Assembly (NCBI GenBank): GCA_963662175.1
Contig: OY759223.1
Location: 12,812,249-12,876,248, forward strand
From: Aradus depressus
Taxonomy: Eukaryota > Arthropoda > Insecta > Hemiptera > Aradidae
Reading direction: 5' to 3'
Length of the DNA stretch: 64,000 nucleotides
Each line of letters begins with the position of its first letter. The stretch's first letter is position 1. This document shows positions 20,621 through 32,756 of the stretch, in pieces. The notes under the pieces were generated by a model that was not told the DNA's origin, made no database searches, and saw nothing but the letters and a program-made list of their open reading frames with translations. Both the position numbers and the translations under genes were made by a program.

Positions 20621-22517
20621 TTTTCTTCGTATCTTGTTTTTTATGCTCGAATCATTAAACTAAAATGTTGGAAATATCATGATTTACGTCTCTTTGAGTA
20701 TAAAACCATGTTTCTACTTATATTTTTTTATGTTTAATTGAATCCTCAAAACATTTATTCGAACATATTCAAAAAAATTCAGATTTTTTCCTTTAATTAT
20801 TAAACTCTAAATCTCTCTTCACTAAGCTCGTTGAAAATTTAATAAAATTCAATTTACCCACTCACTACAATCTCTATTTCTTGTTCCAGCAATATTATCC
20901 AGAATATTTGATTGAAGCCTCTTTAGCGGTGTAAAACTATGTTTCCACTCATCCATTCCAGCTGATTCTAATTTCCTCGTGATAATTGTCATGAAAACTA
21001 CTTTAAAACTTAATTTCTCATACTATTCGATGATCTCACTTATCCGAAATGTCCGTATATCTGACTTTCCGGCCTACTATCTGATAACGAGTACTGTTAT
21101 CATCTACTCTGCCGGGCTCTGGCTCAACTGAAGCTACCCCCACCACTCATTTGACAGGACCAGCCCCCCGCCTTCCAGTCAGTTATCTTCAGCTCTTCGG
21201 TCTGTCTCAGTGTCGGATTTCTGAACGAATTGTGTTGTCACGTGTTTCTATTTTCGTCATTTACTGTAGATAATTTTATTTAGTTTTTATTCTTATTTTT
21301 TTCTATATTTTTATTGTGTTCACAATCCATGGTTTTTAATGTTATTTTAATGTCAAAAAACCCAACACAACCTAGGTAACTATGTAACTATTTACTCATT
21401 ATCTATTTTTTTAAATATTTATGTACATGTGTGAAAAATGCGTTAGTTCAAAAAACACGTGCAACGTGCACCCAAAAACAATAAAAGGAAGAAAAGTTAA
21501 AAAAAAAAAATTTATTGTGAAAATTATATTAATTTTCAGCGTACTAATAAATAAAATTATTTTCAACATTAAACATTTAATTTACATAATCAAATATTTT
21601 TATTTTTAAAAACTTATACAATTTCATCATTTTAGATCCAAATTGAACTGACGTGTTTTTACATATTAGGATAAAATACGTATATCTGTATTTAATAGGC
21701 TGAACACTATTTCTATAACTATAATAATATGTATAACAATTGTGAAAACAAGACAATACTTTCATACAATTGATTATAAATATAGTTAATACATACATAT
21801 GTATGTATAATGTCATTCTTTTTTCCAAGGTAAAGAAATTTGAAATATTTTTTTAAAAAACATACAGATATGCGTATATTTTTTTATGTAAATTTATTTT
21901 TTTGTCGTCCATTTGCTAAAGAGTATACATCTATTTTTTTTAAAATTATTTATCCTTTACTAAAACCCGTTCAATATGCTTATAAATCCACATTGAAAGT
22001 AATAAATTGTATGCTCGCAGATTGGCGACGGAAATACATAATGAGGACTCTTATCAATTTTCCCGTAAAAAATTTTTATATTATTAATAAAATATAATAT
22101 AATATTATATTGGTAGGAAAAAATAACACTGAAATAAAATTGTGTATATTTTTGATAATTTATTTTTAATTATTAGTGTTTACTTCTTGCGTTTTTATTA
22201 ATATAGATTTTAATATATCAAAAATTTCTTCGATCTTAAATAGTGGAAAATAATATGAATTGAGATATTTTTGACATTAAAAAAGCTGTGATAGTGTTTA
22301 TGTTTGGTGTCATATCCGGTAACTAAAATGTTATGCGCACCAAGACAATAACATAAGTATTCAATTGACATAACAACGCTGATCATGAAATTTACATAAA
22401 GACTTTGAGAGCTATTAAGGAGTGCCCCAATAAAAATACATAAAGTGCATTCTATGTGTATTGAATGCACATAAAGTCAATGTTAGTGCAAAATTTTGTA
22501 TGTCAAATTTATTTTTC
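20621..22517. other. AT-rich intron, nothing assigned
   Basis: A 1.9-kb stretch without recognised repeats. 21030-21240 is more GC-rich with ttatccgaaatgtccgtat, faintly like a pogo/Tigger-type end. Four 80-90 residue frames here (21421-22470) are lysine/isoleucine-rich readings of AT DNA. Confidence 0.4.
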
Positions 22518-22620
22518 CGCAGTTATACGAAGTATAGGGGAAGTTATGTAATTGGTTAGAATAATTCTATGTTGTGTTTTCACTGGTATTTCATGTTTTC
22601 CGATTCTCTGATTCCAAAAA
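22518..22620 (+). repeat. PMR head fragment
   Basis: cgcagttatacgaagtatag and ggggaagttatgtaattggt, ending where an opposite copy begins. Confidence 0.8.
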
Positions 22621-22627
22621 TAATTTA

Positions 22628-22985
22628 AAAAAAAGTCGTCGGTGAATCACCGGCTATGTACTTCTTCAGCACGAATTAATAAATTATATAGGGCTGAATT
22701 TACATATGAATTGTCGTGTTTATACAATTATTACGACAGCAGTTATTATAGTTATTGTTTCTCAACTTCTCTTTATATGTGTATCGAGAGTTCTGGATAC
22801 ACATATTAAATTTCGTCGATACACTTATTCTATCGGGTGTTATCGTGTTAATAGACACATCGAGTTTTTTTTAATTTTTTTCATTTTTGGAATCAGTCGG
22901 TCGGAAAACAAGAAGTTCCATTGAAAACACAGCATTTCTAGTCGATTACATAACTTATCCTATACTTTGTATAACTGGGGAAATA
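22628..22985 (-). repeat. PMR repeat, short complete copy
   Basis: Tail hairpin gtcgtcggtgaatcaccggc at the left, head cctatactttgtataactgg at the right, one to two modules between. Confidence 0.85.
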
Positions 22986-23530
22986 ATCAAGTCCCGATGA
23001 TCGACATGAAATTTTATATTTAAATTCAGTACCCCATGAGGATAGCTCCTATTGATTTTTCGCAAAATCGGCCAAAGAACGAGAGGAGATCAGGGGGCGT
23101 TCAAATATTACGTAACGTAATTTTTGAATATTTTGACCCTCCCCCCTCCCCCCCAAGTAACGTGCCATAACGTTTTTCTGTACCCACCCCTCCCCCATAC
23201 AGTCGAGGGATTCCCCATAAAACATAAACGAAGAGGGTGGCCAACTTGGCAGATTTTAATTTCCTAGTTTCCCCCCTCCCGCCACTGTAACGCATCGTAA
23301 CGTTTTACAAGACCCCCCCCCCCCCCCCCTCCCCCCAAATTGCGTTACGTTATACTTGAACGCCCCCTCAGAGGGGGACAACTCAAAAACCCTAATGAAT
23401 GCCGATGTAATGGATGTATCTACACAAAATTTAGCCCCTAAGTAAATGAACTATTGATGTTTTAGCCAAAAAGCTTGATTAGTTTTGTTGTATTTGGAAG
23501 TAGATTGCCGTTAATTCATTTTTATCTCCT
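22986..23530 (+). repeat. PMR repeat interrupted by a TIR element
   Basis: Modules run 22986-23092 and resume at 23368 (agagggggacaactcaaaaa) to a worn tail near 23510. Removing 23093-23367 and one TCA restores the family sequence, which independently confirms the insertion borders. Confidence 0.85.
23093..23367. mobile_element. 275-bp TIR element (MITE), TCA target duplication
   Basis: Termini gggggcgttcaaatattacg and its complement (cgttatacttgaacgccccc) flank C-rich sequence. TCA lies on both sides (23090-23092, 23368-23370). There is no coding capacity; the 64-residue minus frame is incidental. A 3-bp duplication and G-rich ends fit PIF/Harbinger-like elements, but the target is not TWA, so the superfamily stays open. 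Confidence 0.85.
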
Positions 23531-23656
23531 CTAAAAAGTTGTATTTTTTGACATACAACATTTTGCACTATCAGCAATGATATGAATCTTTAATGGTTCT
23601 CTTTGTATTTATTTATTCATTTTATCCGAAAAAAATGTCACTTCTCTCCTCTCTCG

Positions 23657-24297
23657 GAGCTGACCTAAACATATAATATCCTGGGTATATAAATGACACA
23701 AAATCGACCTATAATTGCCATGCTCTCTTCATCTCTCTGAGCTGACCTAAACATATAATATCCTGGGTATATAAATGAACCAAAATCGACCTATAATTGC
23801 CATGCTCTCTTCATCTCTCTAAGCTGACCTAAACATATAATATCCTGGGTATATAAATGATACAAATTCGACCTATAATTGCCATGCTCTCTTCATCTCT
23901 CTGAGCTGACCTAAACATATAATATCCTGGGTATATAAATGATACAAATTCGACCTATAATTGCCATGCTCTCTTCATCTCTCTGAGCTGACCTAAACAT
24001 ATAATATCCTCGGTATATAAATGACACAAAATCGACCTATAATTGCCATGCTCTCTTCATTTCTCTGAGCTGACCTAAACATATAATATCCTCGGTATAT
24101 AAATGAACCAAAATCGACCTATAATTGCCATGCTCTCTTCATCTCTCTGAGCTGACCTAAACATATAATATCCTAGGTATATAAATGACAAATTCGACTT
24201 ATAATTGTCATGCTCTCTTCATCTCTTCTCTGAGCTGACCTAAACATATAATATCCTGGGTATATAAATGACACAAAATCGACCTATAATTGCCATG
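23657..24297. repeat. 82-bp satellite, about 8 units
   Basis: Units start at 23657, 23739, 23821, 23903, 23985, 24067, 24149 and 24232 (gagctgacctaaacatataa...). Spacing is 82 bp six times and 83 bp once. Variation is mainly gacaca/gaacca/gataca and ctgggt/ctcggt. No ORF spans it. Confidence 0.95.
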
Positions 24298-24514
24298 TTC
24301 CCATTTCGCTCAATAATTCAATGGCTAATTGAACGGAGATCGATATGTTGAAACCAAATTGAAAAGAGTCCTCTAAACCTGTTTTTTTTGATAAGAATGA
24401 TTTATTAGTATTGATAAGATGTATGATTAATTATTGAATATAAAAGGCTGGTTTATATGGACAATATCAAATGTGATTACAAAATATCAAACAATTCAAT
24501 CATTTTCTTTTTAC

Positions 24515-24605
24515 TTCTTCAGCTAGACGAAGTATAGTGGATGTTACGTAATCGGTCAAAAATTCGATGCGGAGTTTCAACAGAATTTCGGATTTTCTGA
24601 TTATA
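24515..24605 (+). repeat. PMR head fragment
   Basis: cttcagctagacgaagtata with a partner gtggatgttacgtaatcggt; joined directly to a SINE. Confidence 0.75.
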
Positions 24606-24686
24606 GTTAGTTATTGTCACTCATACCCGGGCTTTTACTACGAAGTCATATCGCCTACTACCAGAGCTCTCTTTTGACGCTCTGAG
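24606..24686 (-). mobile_element. SINE 3' fragment
   Basis: cacteristic end: cactcatacccgggctttta and gtcatatcgcctactaccag. Confidence 0.8.
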
Positions 24687-24997
24687 CTACACCTGTATCA
24701 AAGTTATAATTATTAAAAGTATTTTTTTAAATATTTATCTATGTAACATGTAGCACATTAACCGTTTCTTCTTAGTATGTTTTTACAATAATTGTAATAA
24801 ATAAATTCGGGACTAAAACTAACGTTTTTACTAATGCCTCTATCACTAAATAGTTCAAATTAACTCGTAACATTTTGTATATCTTGAAATATATTTTTTT
24901 CAAGCTTAGTCTAGCCGTGAAACCGGGTCACGCAATCTCTTTTAGTTTTTATTTTATTCTTCAATTAGTTAATTACTTTTTATGGAGAAATGTTTTA
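24687..24997. other. AT-rich intron, nothing assigned
   Basis: No recognised element. Confidence 0.4.
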
Positions 24998-25226
24998 AAT
25001 TGAGGTTATATGCCTACTACCAGAGGGCCTATTACGAGACCGACTATTTACCCGGAGTACGGGACATCGTACAGGCTCGGGACCATCAACGTCCCATCCA
25101 AAGGAGGGCATTCTTGAGTTAATTTTATCTCCCTGATAAAATAAACTAAGGACCTTGGCCGGGTTTCGAACCCGCGATCTTGAGCTCAGTAAGCAAGCAC
25201 ACATACCACTGAGCTATCGACACCCT
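24998..25226 (-). mobile_element. tRNA-headed SINE with 3' and central deletions
   Basis: Head complete (box B ggtttcgaacc complement, box A ctgagcta complement). An A/T homopolymer follows at 25229-25250. Confidence 0.9.
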
Positions 25227-25250
25227 GGAAAAAAAAAAAAAAAAAAAAAA

Positions 25251-25764
25251 ATTAGCCATCTCAAAAATTAATATATTGACATGTATAATATATTTCTACG
25301 AAGGTATATACCCTATTGCTCTGCACAATTAATTGTCGACCATTTTTTTGCAATGGCGTATTACTAACTAATTTGCGCCGATTTTATTTAGTGCAAATGG
25401 CAAAATGCGGTATTTTCACGGACTATTGCCACTCAGTTAGCGGTGGTATAGCAGCTCTGTTTCAAGTAATGGATAGTTGGATCGTTAAAGATTTTCGTTA
25501 CACCTGACTAACCAAGGCGATAGAAATCGCATCGTCGTCAGGGTCACCAGGTTTTCAGTGTTTTTTGTTTAACCTTTTTTTTTTTTTTTTTCCTCCTGAA
25601 ATATAGACTTCGAAGAGTCATTTTTTTATTGGGGATTTTATAGATTTGTGGTCTAAATAAATTTTCTGTTGTCTTACCCGAAACTCTAATTCCCACACCG
25701 GTTGTTGGCTAGAAATTTTAGTTAAGAAACATGATCAAAAACCCTGGCCCTGGAGTTGAGTTCT
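25251..25764. other. intron, nothing assigned
   Basis: 25515-25545 (gcgatagaaatcgcatcgtc) is a small palindromic patch. The frame 25316-25507 has no family likeness. Confidence 0.4.
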
Positions 25765-26310
25765 ACTTCCCCTGCTATACGAAGTATAGGGGAAGTTATG
25801 TAATCGGTCAAAAATTCGATGCTGAGTTTTGAAAGGAATTTTATGTTTTCCGACCTCTAGATTCCAAATATGAGAAGAAAAAAAACATTCTGTCTCTCTG
25901 TCTGTGTGCCTATGAACAGAATGAAACAGTGAATCCAGAAACATGATCAAATGATGACACCCATTAACACCTATTCTAATGATGACACCTATTATTTTTC
26001 GACCAAATCGAACAACTAGGGGGAGGCTTATAAAACCTCGAATAACTGCTGATATAATGAATGTATCGACAAGAAATTTTATATGTGTGACCTGAATCCC
26101 ATAAGGACAACACCTATCAATTTTCAGTCAAATCGGTCAAGGGGGGGGGGGGGATTAGGGGAATGGTTTTCCCTATTCATATTCAAATATTCAAAAACTC
26201 TTAACTGTCATTGTAATGAATGTATCTATATGAAATTTCATATTTAAAGACAAAACCCAATGAGGACATAACCTGTGAAATTTCAGTGATATCGGCTGAA
26301 GGAAAGGCGG
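25765..26310 (+). repeat. PMR repeat, head plus three modules
   Basis: Excellent head: cttcccctgctatacgaagt with partner ataggggaagttatg, 31-bp interrupted palindrome. Modules follow to aatttcagtgatatcggctg; the tail is replaced by the mariner remnant. Confidence 0.9.
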
Positions 26311-26314
26311 CTCA

Positions 26315-26600
26315 ATTCAATAAAAATTTATTAAAATTTACAAATTATTGGCCTTTGTCCCCTTCAAAGTACTCCCCTTGGGAAGCTATACATTTTTCCC
26401 GCCACCGTTTCCACTGCTGGAAGGACCCTGAGAAGTTCTGGAATGCTGTTCAGCTCCTCCAGTGATTTTTCTTTAATTTCATCAGTTGAGTGAAATCTCT
26501 GCCCTTTTAAGGGTTTTTCGAGTTTCGGAAACAGGAAAAAGTTCGCAGGGGCCAGGTCTGGTGAGTACAAGGGCTGGGGGATGAGGCTCATGGCGTTTTT
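26315..26600 (-). mobile_element. mariner-like transposase C-terminal remnant
   Basis: Minus frame (26364-26560) reads LIPQPLYSPDLAPANFFLFP and LEKPLKGQRFHSTDEIKEKS, the mariner block around the third catalytic acidic residue (SPDLAP) and the following FFLFP-LK-LKGRRF. The cut-and-paste transposase N-terminal half and the HHDNAPAH block are not found in the adjacent sequence. A frameshift lies near 26560. Non-functional. Confidence 0.85.
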
Positions 26601-26971
26601 TTTTTTTATCTGGAGGTTGTAAAACATGAAACTCCTTTGACAACTCCCCAGTGCTTCTCCAACGATTTGTCTCTTTAAATTCTTCAAAAACATATTCACC
26701 CTTCTCGAAAGACCTTTTGAGCGTGGCTACTATAACTAAGAAAGTAACCAGGAACGTGAGATTGATGTTAGAGGATCTTCCATACAATTTGCAACTGTAG
26801 AAAGTGACTGGAGGTTGGTATACTAAATGTAGGATACATTTCATGAGGATGTTAGGTGGGGACCTAACCCCTCAGGAGACTCAAAACGGAAAGTGGTTAC
26901 ACAGCTTCTCTACAAGAACACAAACACTCTCTTCTCCACATACCGGATTTTTTTTTTAATTAGTGAAAATT

Positions 26972-27210
26972 AGCCCGGGCCAACAACCTTTAAAGTTGAA
27001 TCAACATCTTTATCATAGTGCCTACTACCAGTGCGCTCTTTCGTCAGTCTGGTGGACTATTCATCTAGGGTAGAGGTCTTTTAACCAATACCTAATCAGA
27101 CTCGCTTAATGATCTCATAAAAAAAAACTCAAAGGCCTCGGCTGGGTTTCGAACCCATGATCTTGAGCTCAGTAAGCAAAATAGCGTACCACTTAGCTAC
27201 CGGTGCCCTT
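26972..27210 (-). mobile_element. tRNA-headed SINE, rearranged centre
   Basis: Head complete (cctcggctgggtttcgaacc, gagctaccggtgccc region in complement). The centre is mostly deleted and the 3' end diverged. Confidence 0.85.
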
Positions 27211-27484
27211 AAAAGATAAATATATTTCTTTGATGGGTAAAAGAGTACAAGTCCATTTTTGGCCAAAACAGTATTATTACATATTTCACAATGTGAAGTC
27301 AATCTCTAGAAGTGGTGAGAAGAGGACAAATGTCTCTCACGTAGTGTAAACCTAATTTTTTGGCAGTTAAAAAAATTTGTCCAGTGGCAAAATACATTTT
27401 CTGTTCTCCTGAAAAATTTACTTGTACTGTTATTGCCTCCCACCAATGATATTATGATGTTCTTATTTTTGAGTGGAATATAGT

Positions 27485-27785
27485 ATGAAGTATAATGCAA
27501 GTTATGAAATTTGTCAAAAATTGGTTAACGAATTTTCGTGTTTTCCTATCTCCTATTTCCAAAATTGAATGAAAAAAACATATATTGGGGTACTTGAGTT
27601 GATCTCCCCTTTTGCTGATTTTGGTGAAATTTAACAGGTATGGCACTCCTGGGGTTTTGACTTTAAATATGAAATTTCATGTCGATACAATCATTACAAC
27701 TGCAGTTATTATAGTTTTTGAGATAAGCCTCCCCCTTATTTCTCCTTTTACTCTAACCGAATTGACTGAAAATCAATAGGTGTCA
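27485..27785. repeat. PMR head (+) joined to PMR modules (-)
   Basis: Head remnant 27485-27575 is forward; 27600-27785 contains reverse modules (catgtcgatacaatcattac, actgcagttatta). Confidence 0.65.
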
Positions 27786-27786
27786 T

Positions 27787-28070
27787 AGAGGACGCCGGTA
27801 GCTCCATGGTATGCGTGATTTGCTTTCTGAGCTCAAGGTCGTGGGTTCATAACCCGGCCGAGGCCCTTAGTTTATTTTATATGGAAGGTAAAATAAACAT
27901 AAGCATGCCGTCCTTCCGATGGGACGTTAAGCGATGGTTCCCGAGCCTGGACGATCAGAGGCACTCGTTAAAGACTCCTGCCCTAGGGGAATAAAAATTT
28001 AAGACTCCCACAGTAGAGTCGGGCTTATGTCCACCAGAGTGATGAAAGAGCGATCTGGTAGTAGGCGAGA
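27787..28070 (+). mobile_element. tRNA-headed SINE, 3'-truncated
   Basis: Head gaggacgccggtagctccat, box B-like gggttcataaccc; it ends within gtaggcgagatg. Confidence 0.9.
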
Positions 28071-28493
28071 TGTGATCTTTAGCATTTTACAATGCTTTAT
28101 TTTATTCTTTTATCAAATTTGCTTTTTGTGTGTATTATTTATACATTTGTGAATACCTATGTGTAAGTAAAAAGTTGGATTTTTTTAAATGGGAAGCGAA
28201 CTGTGTTCAATCTGTGGAGCTTATTGTTTTATATTAGGAAGACTTGAGAAAAGAAGCCTCAAGTCTTCGTTTAAGTCCTTGATTGAAGTATTGACCTGAT
28301 CGTAGAAGACGATAAGTCCTTGTACACGATCATTCCCAGTGGCAACCTAGCTTGCCGCCCCAACGAAAAGCATTTGGGGAATTAACAGCTTATTTACATA
28401 AATTTGTTACAACAGACATTATTGCTAAGTACCATTTATTTCAAGCCATAAAAAGCATGATTTTCAACTAAAAAAAAAGAAAATAATTAATTC
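28071..28493. other. intron, nothing assigned
   Basis: Contains a short inverted pair (aagacttgag / ctcaagtctt, 28240-28267); otherwise unassigned. Confidence 0.4.
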
Positions 28494-28803
28494 GTTATGA
28501 CTCATGCCCAGGCTTTAACTACAAGGTTTATATAGCCTACTGCCAAGAGCGCTCTGGTGAACATGAGCCCGACTCTACTATGGGAGTCCTAAATTTTACC
28601 TAACCTAAATTTGTATTCACTTTGCATAAAGGTCTTTAACGAGTATCATCGTACAGGCTCGGGATCATCGCTTAAAGTCCCATCTGAAGTACAGCATGCT
28701 TAAGTTAATTTTACCTCCCAGATAAAATAAACTAAGGACCTCGACCGCGTTTTGAATCCGCTAACTTGAGCTCAAAAAGCAAGCGCGCATACCACTGAGC
28801 TAA
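28494..28803 (-). mobile_element. tRNA-headed SINE, full span, diverged
   Basis: All domains present in order with several deletions; box B is altered (cgttttgaatccg). Confidence 0.88.
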
Positions 28804-28804
28804 A

Positions 28805-28915
28805 TTTACTATGATGATTCAGAATCCCCTATGTTAGTCAACTATTCATTTTTAGCATCAATGATGAATTGGTTTCAGAGGGAGAGCGAAAACTTAATTA
28901 ATTAATTCATGTGTG
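28805..28915 (+). repeat. PMR tail fragment
   Basis: gattcagaatcccctatgtt and gagggagagcgaaaacttaa. Confidence 0.75.
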
Positions 28916-29464
28916 AGCTTCAGTTCTCAAGAAATTTTGAACTGGTAATATGTATGATTTTTTGAGTTTGCCTACTAACAAATTTCTTTTTTGCCATTTC
29001 TGTTATGTCAGTATGATACGATTTTTAAAAAAAGATTATAGGACGTTGATTTTGCTATACTCAAAATACAAAATGGGGAAAAAATCAGTAGAACCTATTT
29101 TTTTTTTTTTTTTTTTTTTCGTTAAACAAATAAAGAAAAAATTATTCTCCCTTTTTTCTTATGAATAAATTATATTTGAAAAAGCCTCACTCTCTAATTC
29201 ACACGAGAACACATAAGAAAAAATAAGAATCTTAAATAAGTTCTTCCATTTAAAATTTATGCATTTTTTTTTTTTTTTTTTTTAATGAAACTTTCTGAAT
29301 GAAAAACTATGATTTTTTTGAACTTTAATTTAATTTTATTTCATAAAAAAAAAAAAAATCAGAGGAAATGGAAAGCTGGACAACAAGGAAACTCTTCAGC
29401 CCCCCCCTTCACGTTCTCCTCTCCAACAAAAAACAGAAAAATTATATCTATTTTTGAAAGCGAT
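28916..29464. other. T-rich intron, nothing assigned
   Basis: Several T18-T21 tracts. The 72-residue frame at 28950 runs through one of them. Confidence 0.4.
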
Positions 29465-29620
29465 AACTCTCGATAGATAGAATGAATCGTCACGAAATTA
29501 TTTATGTGTATCCAGAACCCCATAAGGATGAAACCTATTGATTTTCAGTCAAATTCGACCATATGGAAGGGGATATCATTAGAGGGGAGTTGTGGGACCT
29601 CGGATAATGGGGTGGATAGC
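29465..29620 (+). repeat. PMR module fragment
   Basis: gataactctcgatagataga and ccccataaggatgaaaccta. Confidence 0.6.
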
Positions 29621-30539
29621 ACGTGTGTCCCTGGACGAAATAGAATATATTTTTTCCGATTTTTTTCTTCTATATTTTTATACTTTATAACCAGTCACCC
29701 TCTAAGAAATCTTCAAATTATTAATAAAATTATTTTCCATTTAACAAACTTACGAGTATATTGTAGTTTAGATACACCGTTGCATTTTGGGATCCCGGAT
29801 ACAGTATGCAAAAAAATGTTATGGGAACGTTTTTTGAGTTACAACCGTTCCATAACTTACCATTAAACCTTTGGATTTGTCATGGGAACAAGTGACGGAA
29901 ATATAACAAAAGTTTCTTCAAGTTTGTGATAATTTGAGAACTTAGATTTTTTTTTTTTAAATGTTTAGAATAAAAAAAAATTTTAGGAAAAAATGTATAG
30001 AAAGTGTTGATCTTAGAAAGACATACAGGGTGAGTGAAAATTATAAAGATAATCTAAAATCACAAAGCATTACTATATTTTTATCTGTAATTAGTGGAAA
30101 TAAGATTGGGGTAACTTATTAATATGTAAAATGGATAATTAATTCAAATTTCCCTAGTAATTAAGAATTATTCTTACTTTTCCAGAATCCTTTTACTTTT
30201 TTGAAAAAAAGAAAAAAAAAACTGAATAATTTGCATTTATATATAATATATAATGAAATAAACTAGCTCTTGGAATGTCAAAAATTAGAAGTGGAAATTA
30301 CAATATATACATAAGTTATACATTAACTTAAAACTATTCTTTATATCGACTTTCCATCTTAATATGCAAAGTATAAACTATAAAATATATATCATAATAA
30401 CTTGTATCCTTACGTTGGTACGTTGATACATTCCTCCTTGTATCTGTATGATAATATTTCTATGTAAGTAAGGTAAGAAAATACATTTTTTATACTTTTT
30501 TCATTTATTAATTTATTTAAATTAATAAATAATAAAGTA
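29621..30539. other. AT-rich intron, nothing assigned
   Basis: The 120-residue frame (29504-29866) starts in the PMR piece and has no motif. No feature is supported. Confidence 0.4.
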
Positions 30540-30680
30540 AGGGGGATCAGAGGGGCTCAAATCAAAAATCCCAACAGCTGCCGCTGTAATAAATGTATAC
30601 CCAAAATATAGTATGAAGATTCAGAAGCCACTATGTAACTAAACTACTGATTTTTAGAAAAAAACAACAGTTGAGTGTAT
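30540..30680 (+). repeat. PMR fragment
   Basis: gggggatcagaggggctcaa, then gaagattcagaagccacta; cut at gagtgtat by the SINE. Confidence 0.75.
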
Positions 30681-31026
30681 GAGGGCGCCGGTAGCTCAGT
30701 GGTATGCGTGCTTGTCTTCTGAGCTCAAGGTCGTGGGTTCGTAACCCGACCGAGACCCTTAGTTTATTTTATCTGGGAGGTAAAATAAACTTAAGCACGC
30801 CGTCCTTCGGATGGGACGTTAAGCGATGGTCCCGAGCCTGTACGATGTCAGGTACTCGTTAAAGATCCCTACCCTAGATGAATAAAAATTTAGGGTAGGC
30901 AAAATTTAGGACTCCCACAATAGAGTGGGGCTCATGTCCACCAGAGTGACGAAAGAGCGCTCTGGTAGTAGGCGATATGACCTCGTAGTTAAAGCCCGGG
31001 CATGAGTCATAAAACCTAACCTAACC
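30681..31026 (+). mobile_element. tRNA-headed SINE, complete
   Basis: All domains and a cctaacctaacct tail; the longest well-preserved copy and a good consensus seed. No clear target duplication: the right flank is another SINE scrap. Confidence 0.95.
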
Positions 31027-31032
31027 TCATAA

Positions 31033-31190
31033 TAACTCGGCCGAGATCCTTAGTTTATTTCATCTGGGAGTTAAATAAATAGATAATAATAAATAGTTGG
31101 ACTCATGTCCACCAGAAAAGTAGTTAGAGCCCGGGCATGACTCATAATAAAGAGCCCGGGCATGACTCATAATAAGTAACTAACTATAAA
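31033..31190 (+). mobile_element. SINE fragment with duplicated 3' end
   Basis: Head part (actcggccgagatccttagt), deletion, then the 3' end twice in tandem (agagcccgggcatgactcat). Confidence 0.8.
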
Positions 31191-31199
31191 ATTTTCCAA

Positions 31200-31600
31200 T
31201 CATTTTTATTTATTTATTTATATATTTACAACGGCATAATAACATTTGCCATTAGAAATTGTGATAAATAGAGCAGTGTCAGGTGCGTGGCTGTACTGCT
31301 GAGGTATGTGACCGAAGAGGAGTCCAGGCTAGTCCTGGAGCAGGTCCCTCTGCCATATCCGCTTGAGGCGTCGTGGTGGATTTGTGGGGAGAGTGTTTGT
31401 AGATAATTCTAAAGTGGATAAGTCTAAGTGGATTGGCGTGATGATGGAGTTTGTCGTGAAAATTTTGATATCGTGTCTTGATAACAGAAGGTACAAATGG
31501 GATGTTGAGGTCATTATGCAATGTGAGGTTGGAAACGTAAAATGGTGCATTGGCAATGTGTCGTTTTAAGGACCAAAAAAAAAATGTATGGCTCATCGTT
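31200..31600 (-). mobile_element. jockey-like LINE RT C-terminus and 3' UTR
   Basis: Minus strand reads ANAPFYVSNLTLHNDLNIPF, VPSVIKTRYQNFHDKLHHHA, then shifts frame to LSTLELSTNTLPTNPPRRLK and RIWQRDLLQD before a stop at about 31329. This is the PWYVRN--LH-DL-IP...F-H-NP...RRLKR-W-RDLL end of jockey-clade RT proteins. The reverse-transcriptase core is absent: a 5'-truncated, frameshifted copy. A tttattta-rich 3' tail follows at 31200-31220. Confidence 0.85.
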
Positions 31601-31604
31601 GTCT

Positions 31605-31700
31605 ATAATATTAATATTTATTTCCGTTAAATCAAAACATAGTAATAGAATACGTCATAAGAATGTATACTTTCAATACATAAAAAGAATTAAATACATA
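31605..31700 (-). mobile_element. LINE 3' end
   Basis: tatttatttccgttaaatca and agtaatagaatacgtcat match the LINE end at 13890. Confidence 0.5.
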
Positions 31701-31809
31701 AACAGGTAATAACTCTTACGAGTGTGACCAACATGTGATTTAATTATAACGATATTATTTAAAAAAATAAAATGAATAAATAAATAATTAAAAGTACATT
31801 AGTACAAAT

Positions 31810-32125
31810 TTTTTTTTTTTTATTTATTTATCTCAGGCCACAACTATGCAAAAAATGCACAACCAGCGGCTGGACTGACATATGCTAAACAAACATAATA
31901 CAAATAAATAAAAATGAATATGACATGAAAGGCTTGAAGAGGAAAAACACCCAGCGGTGAACCCTCATGACATCACTTCATACGAGGAGATCTCTATGCC
32001 AAACTCTCTTTAATCTTCTTGGGGGATTGTGGGGTAAATTTGTATTTAAGATTTTACGAACTTCCGGATTGGTGTGTAAGTAAATTTTGGTGTAGAAACG
32101 TTGGTATAAATGTTTAATGCTTGTG
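31810..32125 (-). mobile_element. LINE 3' region, family shared with 15155-15449
   Basis: Starts with a T13 tract (minus poly-A), then cacccagcggtgaaccctc and gaggagatctctatgcc. Confidence 0.5.
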
Positions 32126-32340
32126 TCTATGGGTGTGATGTTCAAGTCGCGGTGTAGTCTTGTTGCTAACGTATGGTGGGCATTTCGTGATCAGTCGGAG
32201 AGTCTTGGATTTAGTATAAAAATAATACTAATAAATACAGTAGATACAGCTTTTAATTTATTTAAAATTAAGAAAAATATAGTGGAAATTACGGAATTGT
32301 TTTTTTCACGACGATATTTCGGGAGAAAGAGAAAGAATAT

Positions 32341-32341
32341 A

Positions 32342-32386
<45 letters not shown>
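32341..32386. repeat. (AT)n microsatellite
   Basis: About 22 AT units. Minus strand beside it reads cccgaaatatcgtcgtgaaa, which may be a Penelope-like scrap. Confidence 0.9.
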
Positions 32387-32390
<4 letters not shown>

Positions 32391-32756
32391 AATTAATATA
32401 TAAGTAATAATAAATAATGATTAAACAAAATGTTGATTCGACAGACCTTAAATATATCAAATAATTTTTGTAGATACGAAACACAATTTTTCTGTTGTGG
32501 TAATTTTATAATTTTAAAATTTTCTGTTCAACATGAGCCCGACGTCCTAAATTTTATCTTTTGTAGGCATTTCTATTTTTTATTGAACAATATTAAATTC
32601 CTATAGTAGTCATTCTATTATATTACATTTTAATTTTCTCTCGTTTGGACCGCATTATGGCCGAACTAAAAATGTTTATTAATTTTGAATGTCAAATATT
32701 GAAGAGCGTAAACAAATTTTCTTTCTCTATTATAAAAGCAATATATAATTATAATT
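32387..32756. other. AT-rich intron, nothing assigned
   Basis: Only a short SINE echo (catgagcccgacgtcctaaa) near 32531. Confidence 0.4.

Noticed and set aside
20621..22517. Host exons in the 1.9-kb repeat-free stretch
   Set aside because: Frames are short, AT-driven and lack paired splice signals with conserved residues.
26482..26844. 120-residue frame overlapping the mariner remnant
   Set aside because: Mostly the wrong frame of the remnant; only the overlapping frame carries the transposase block.
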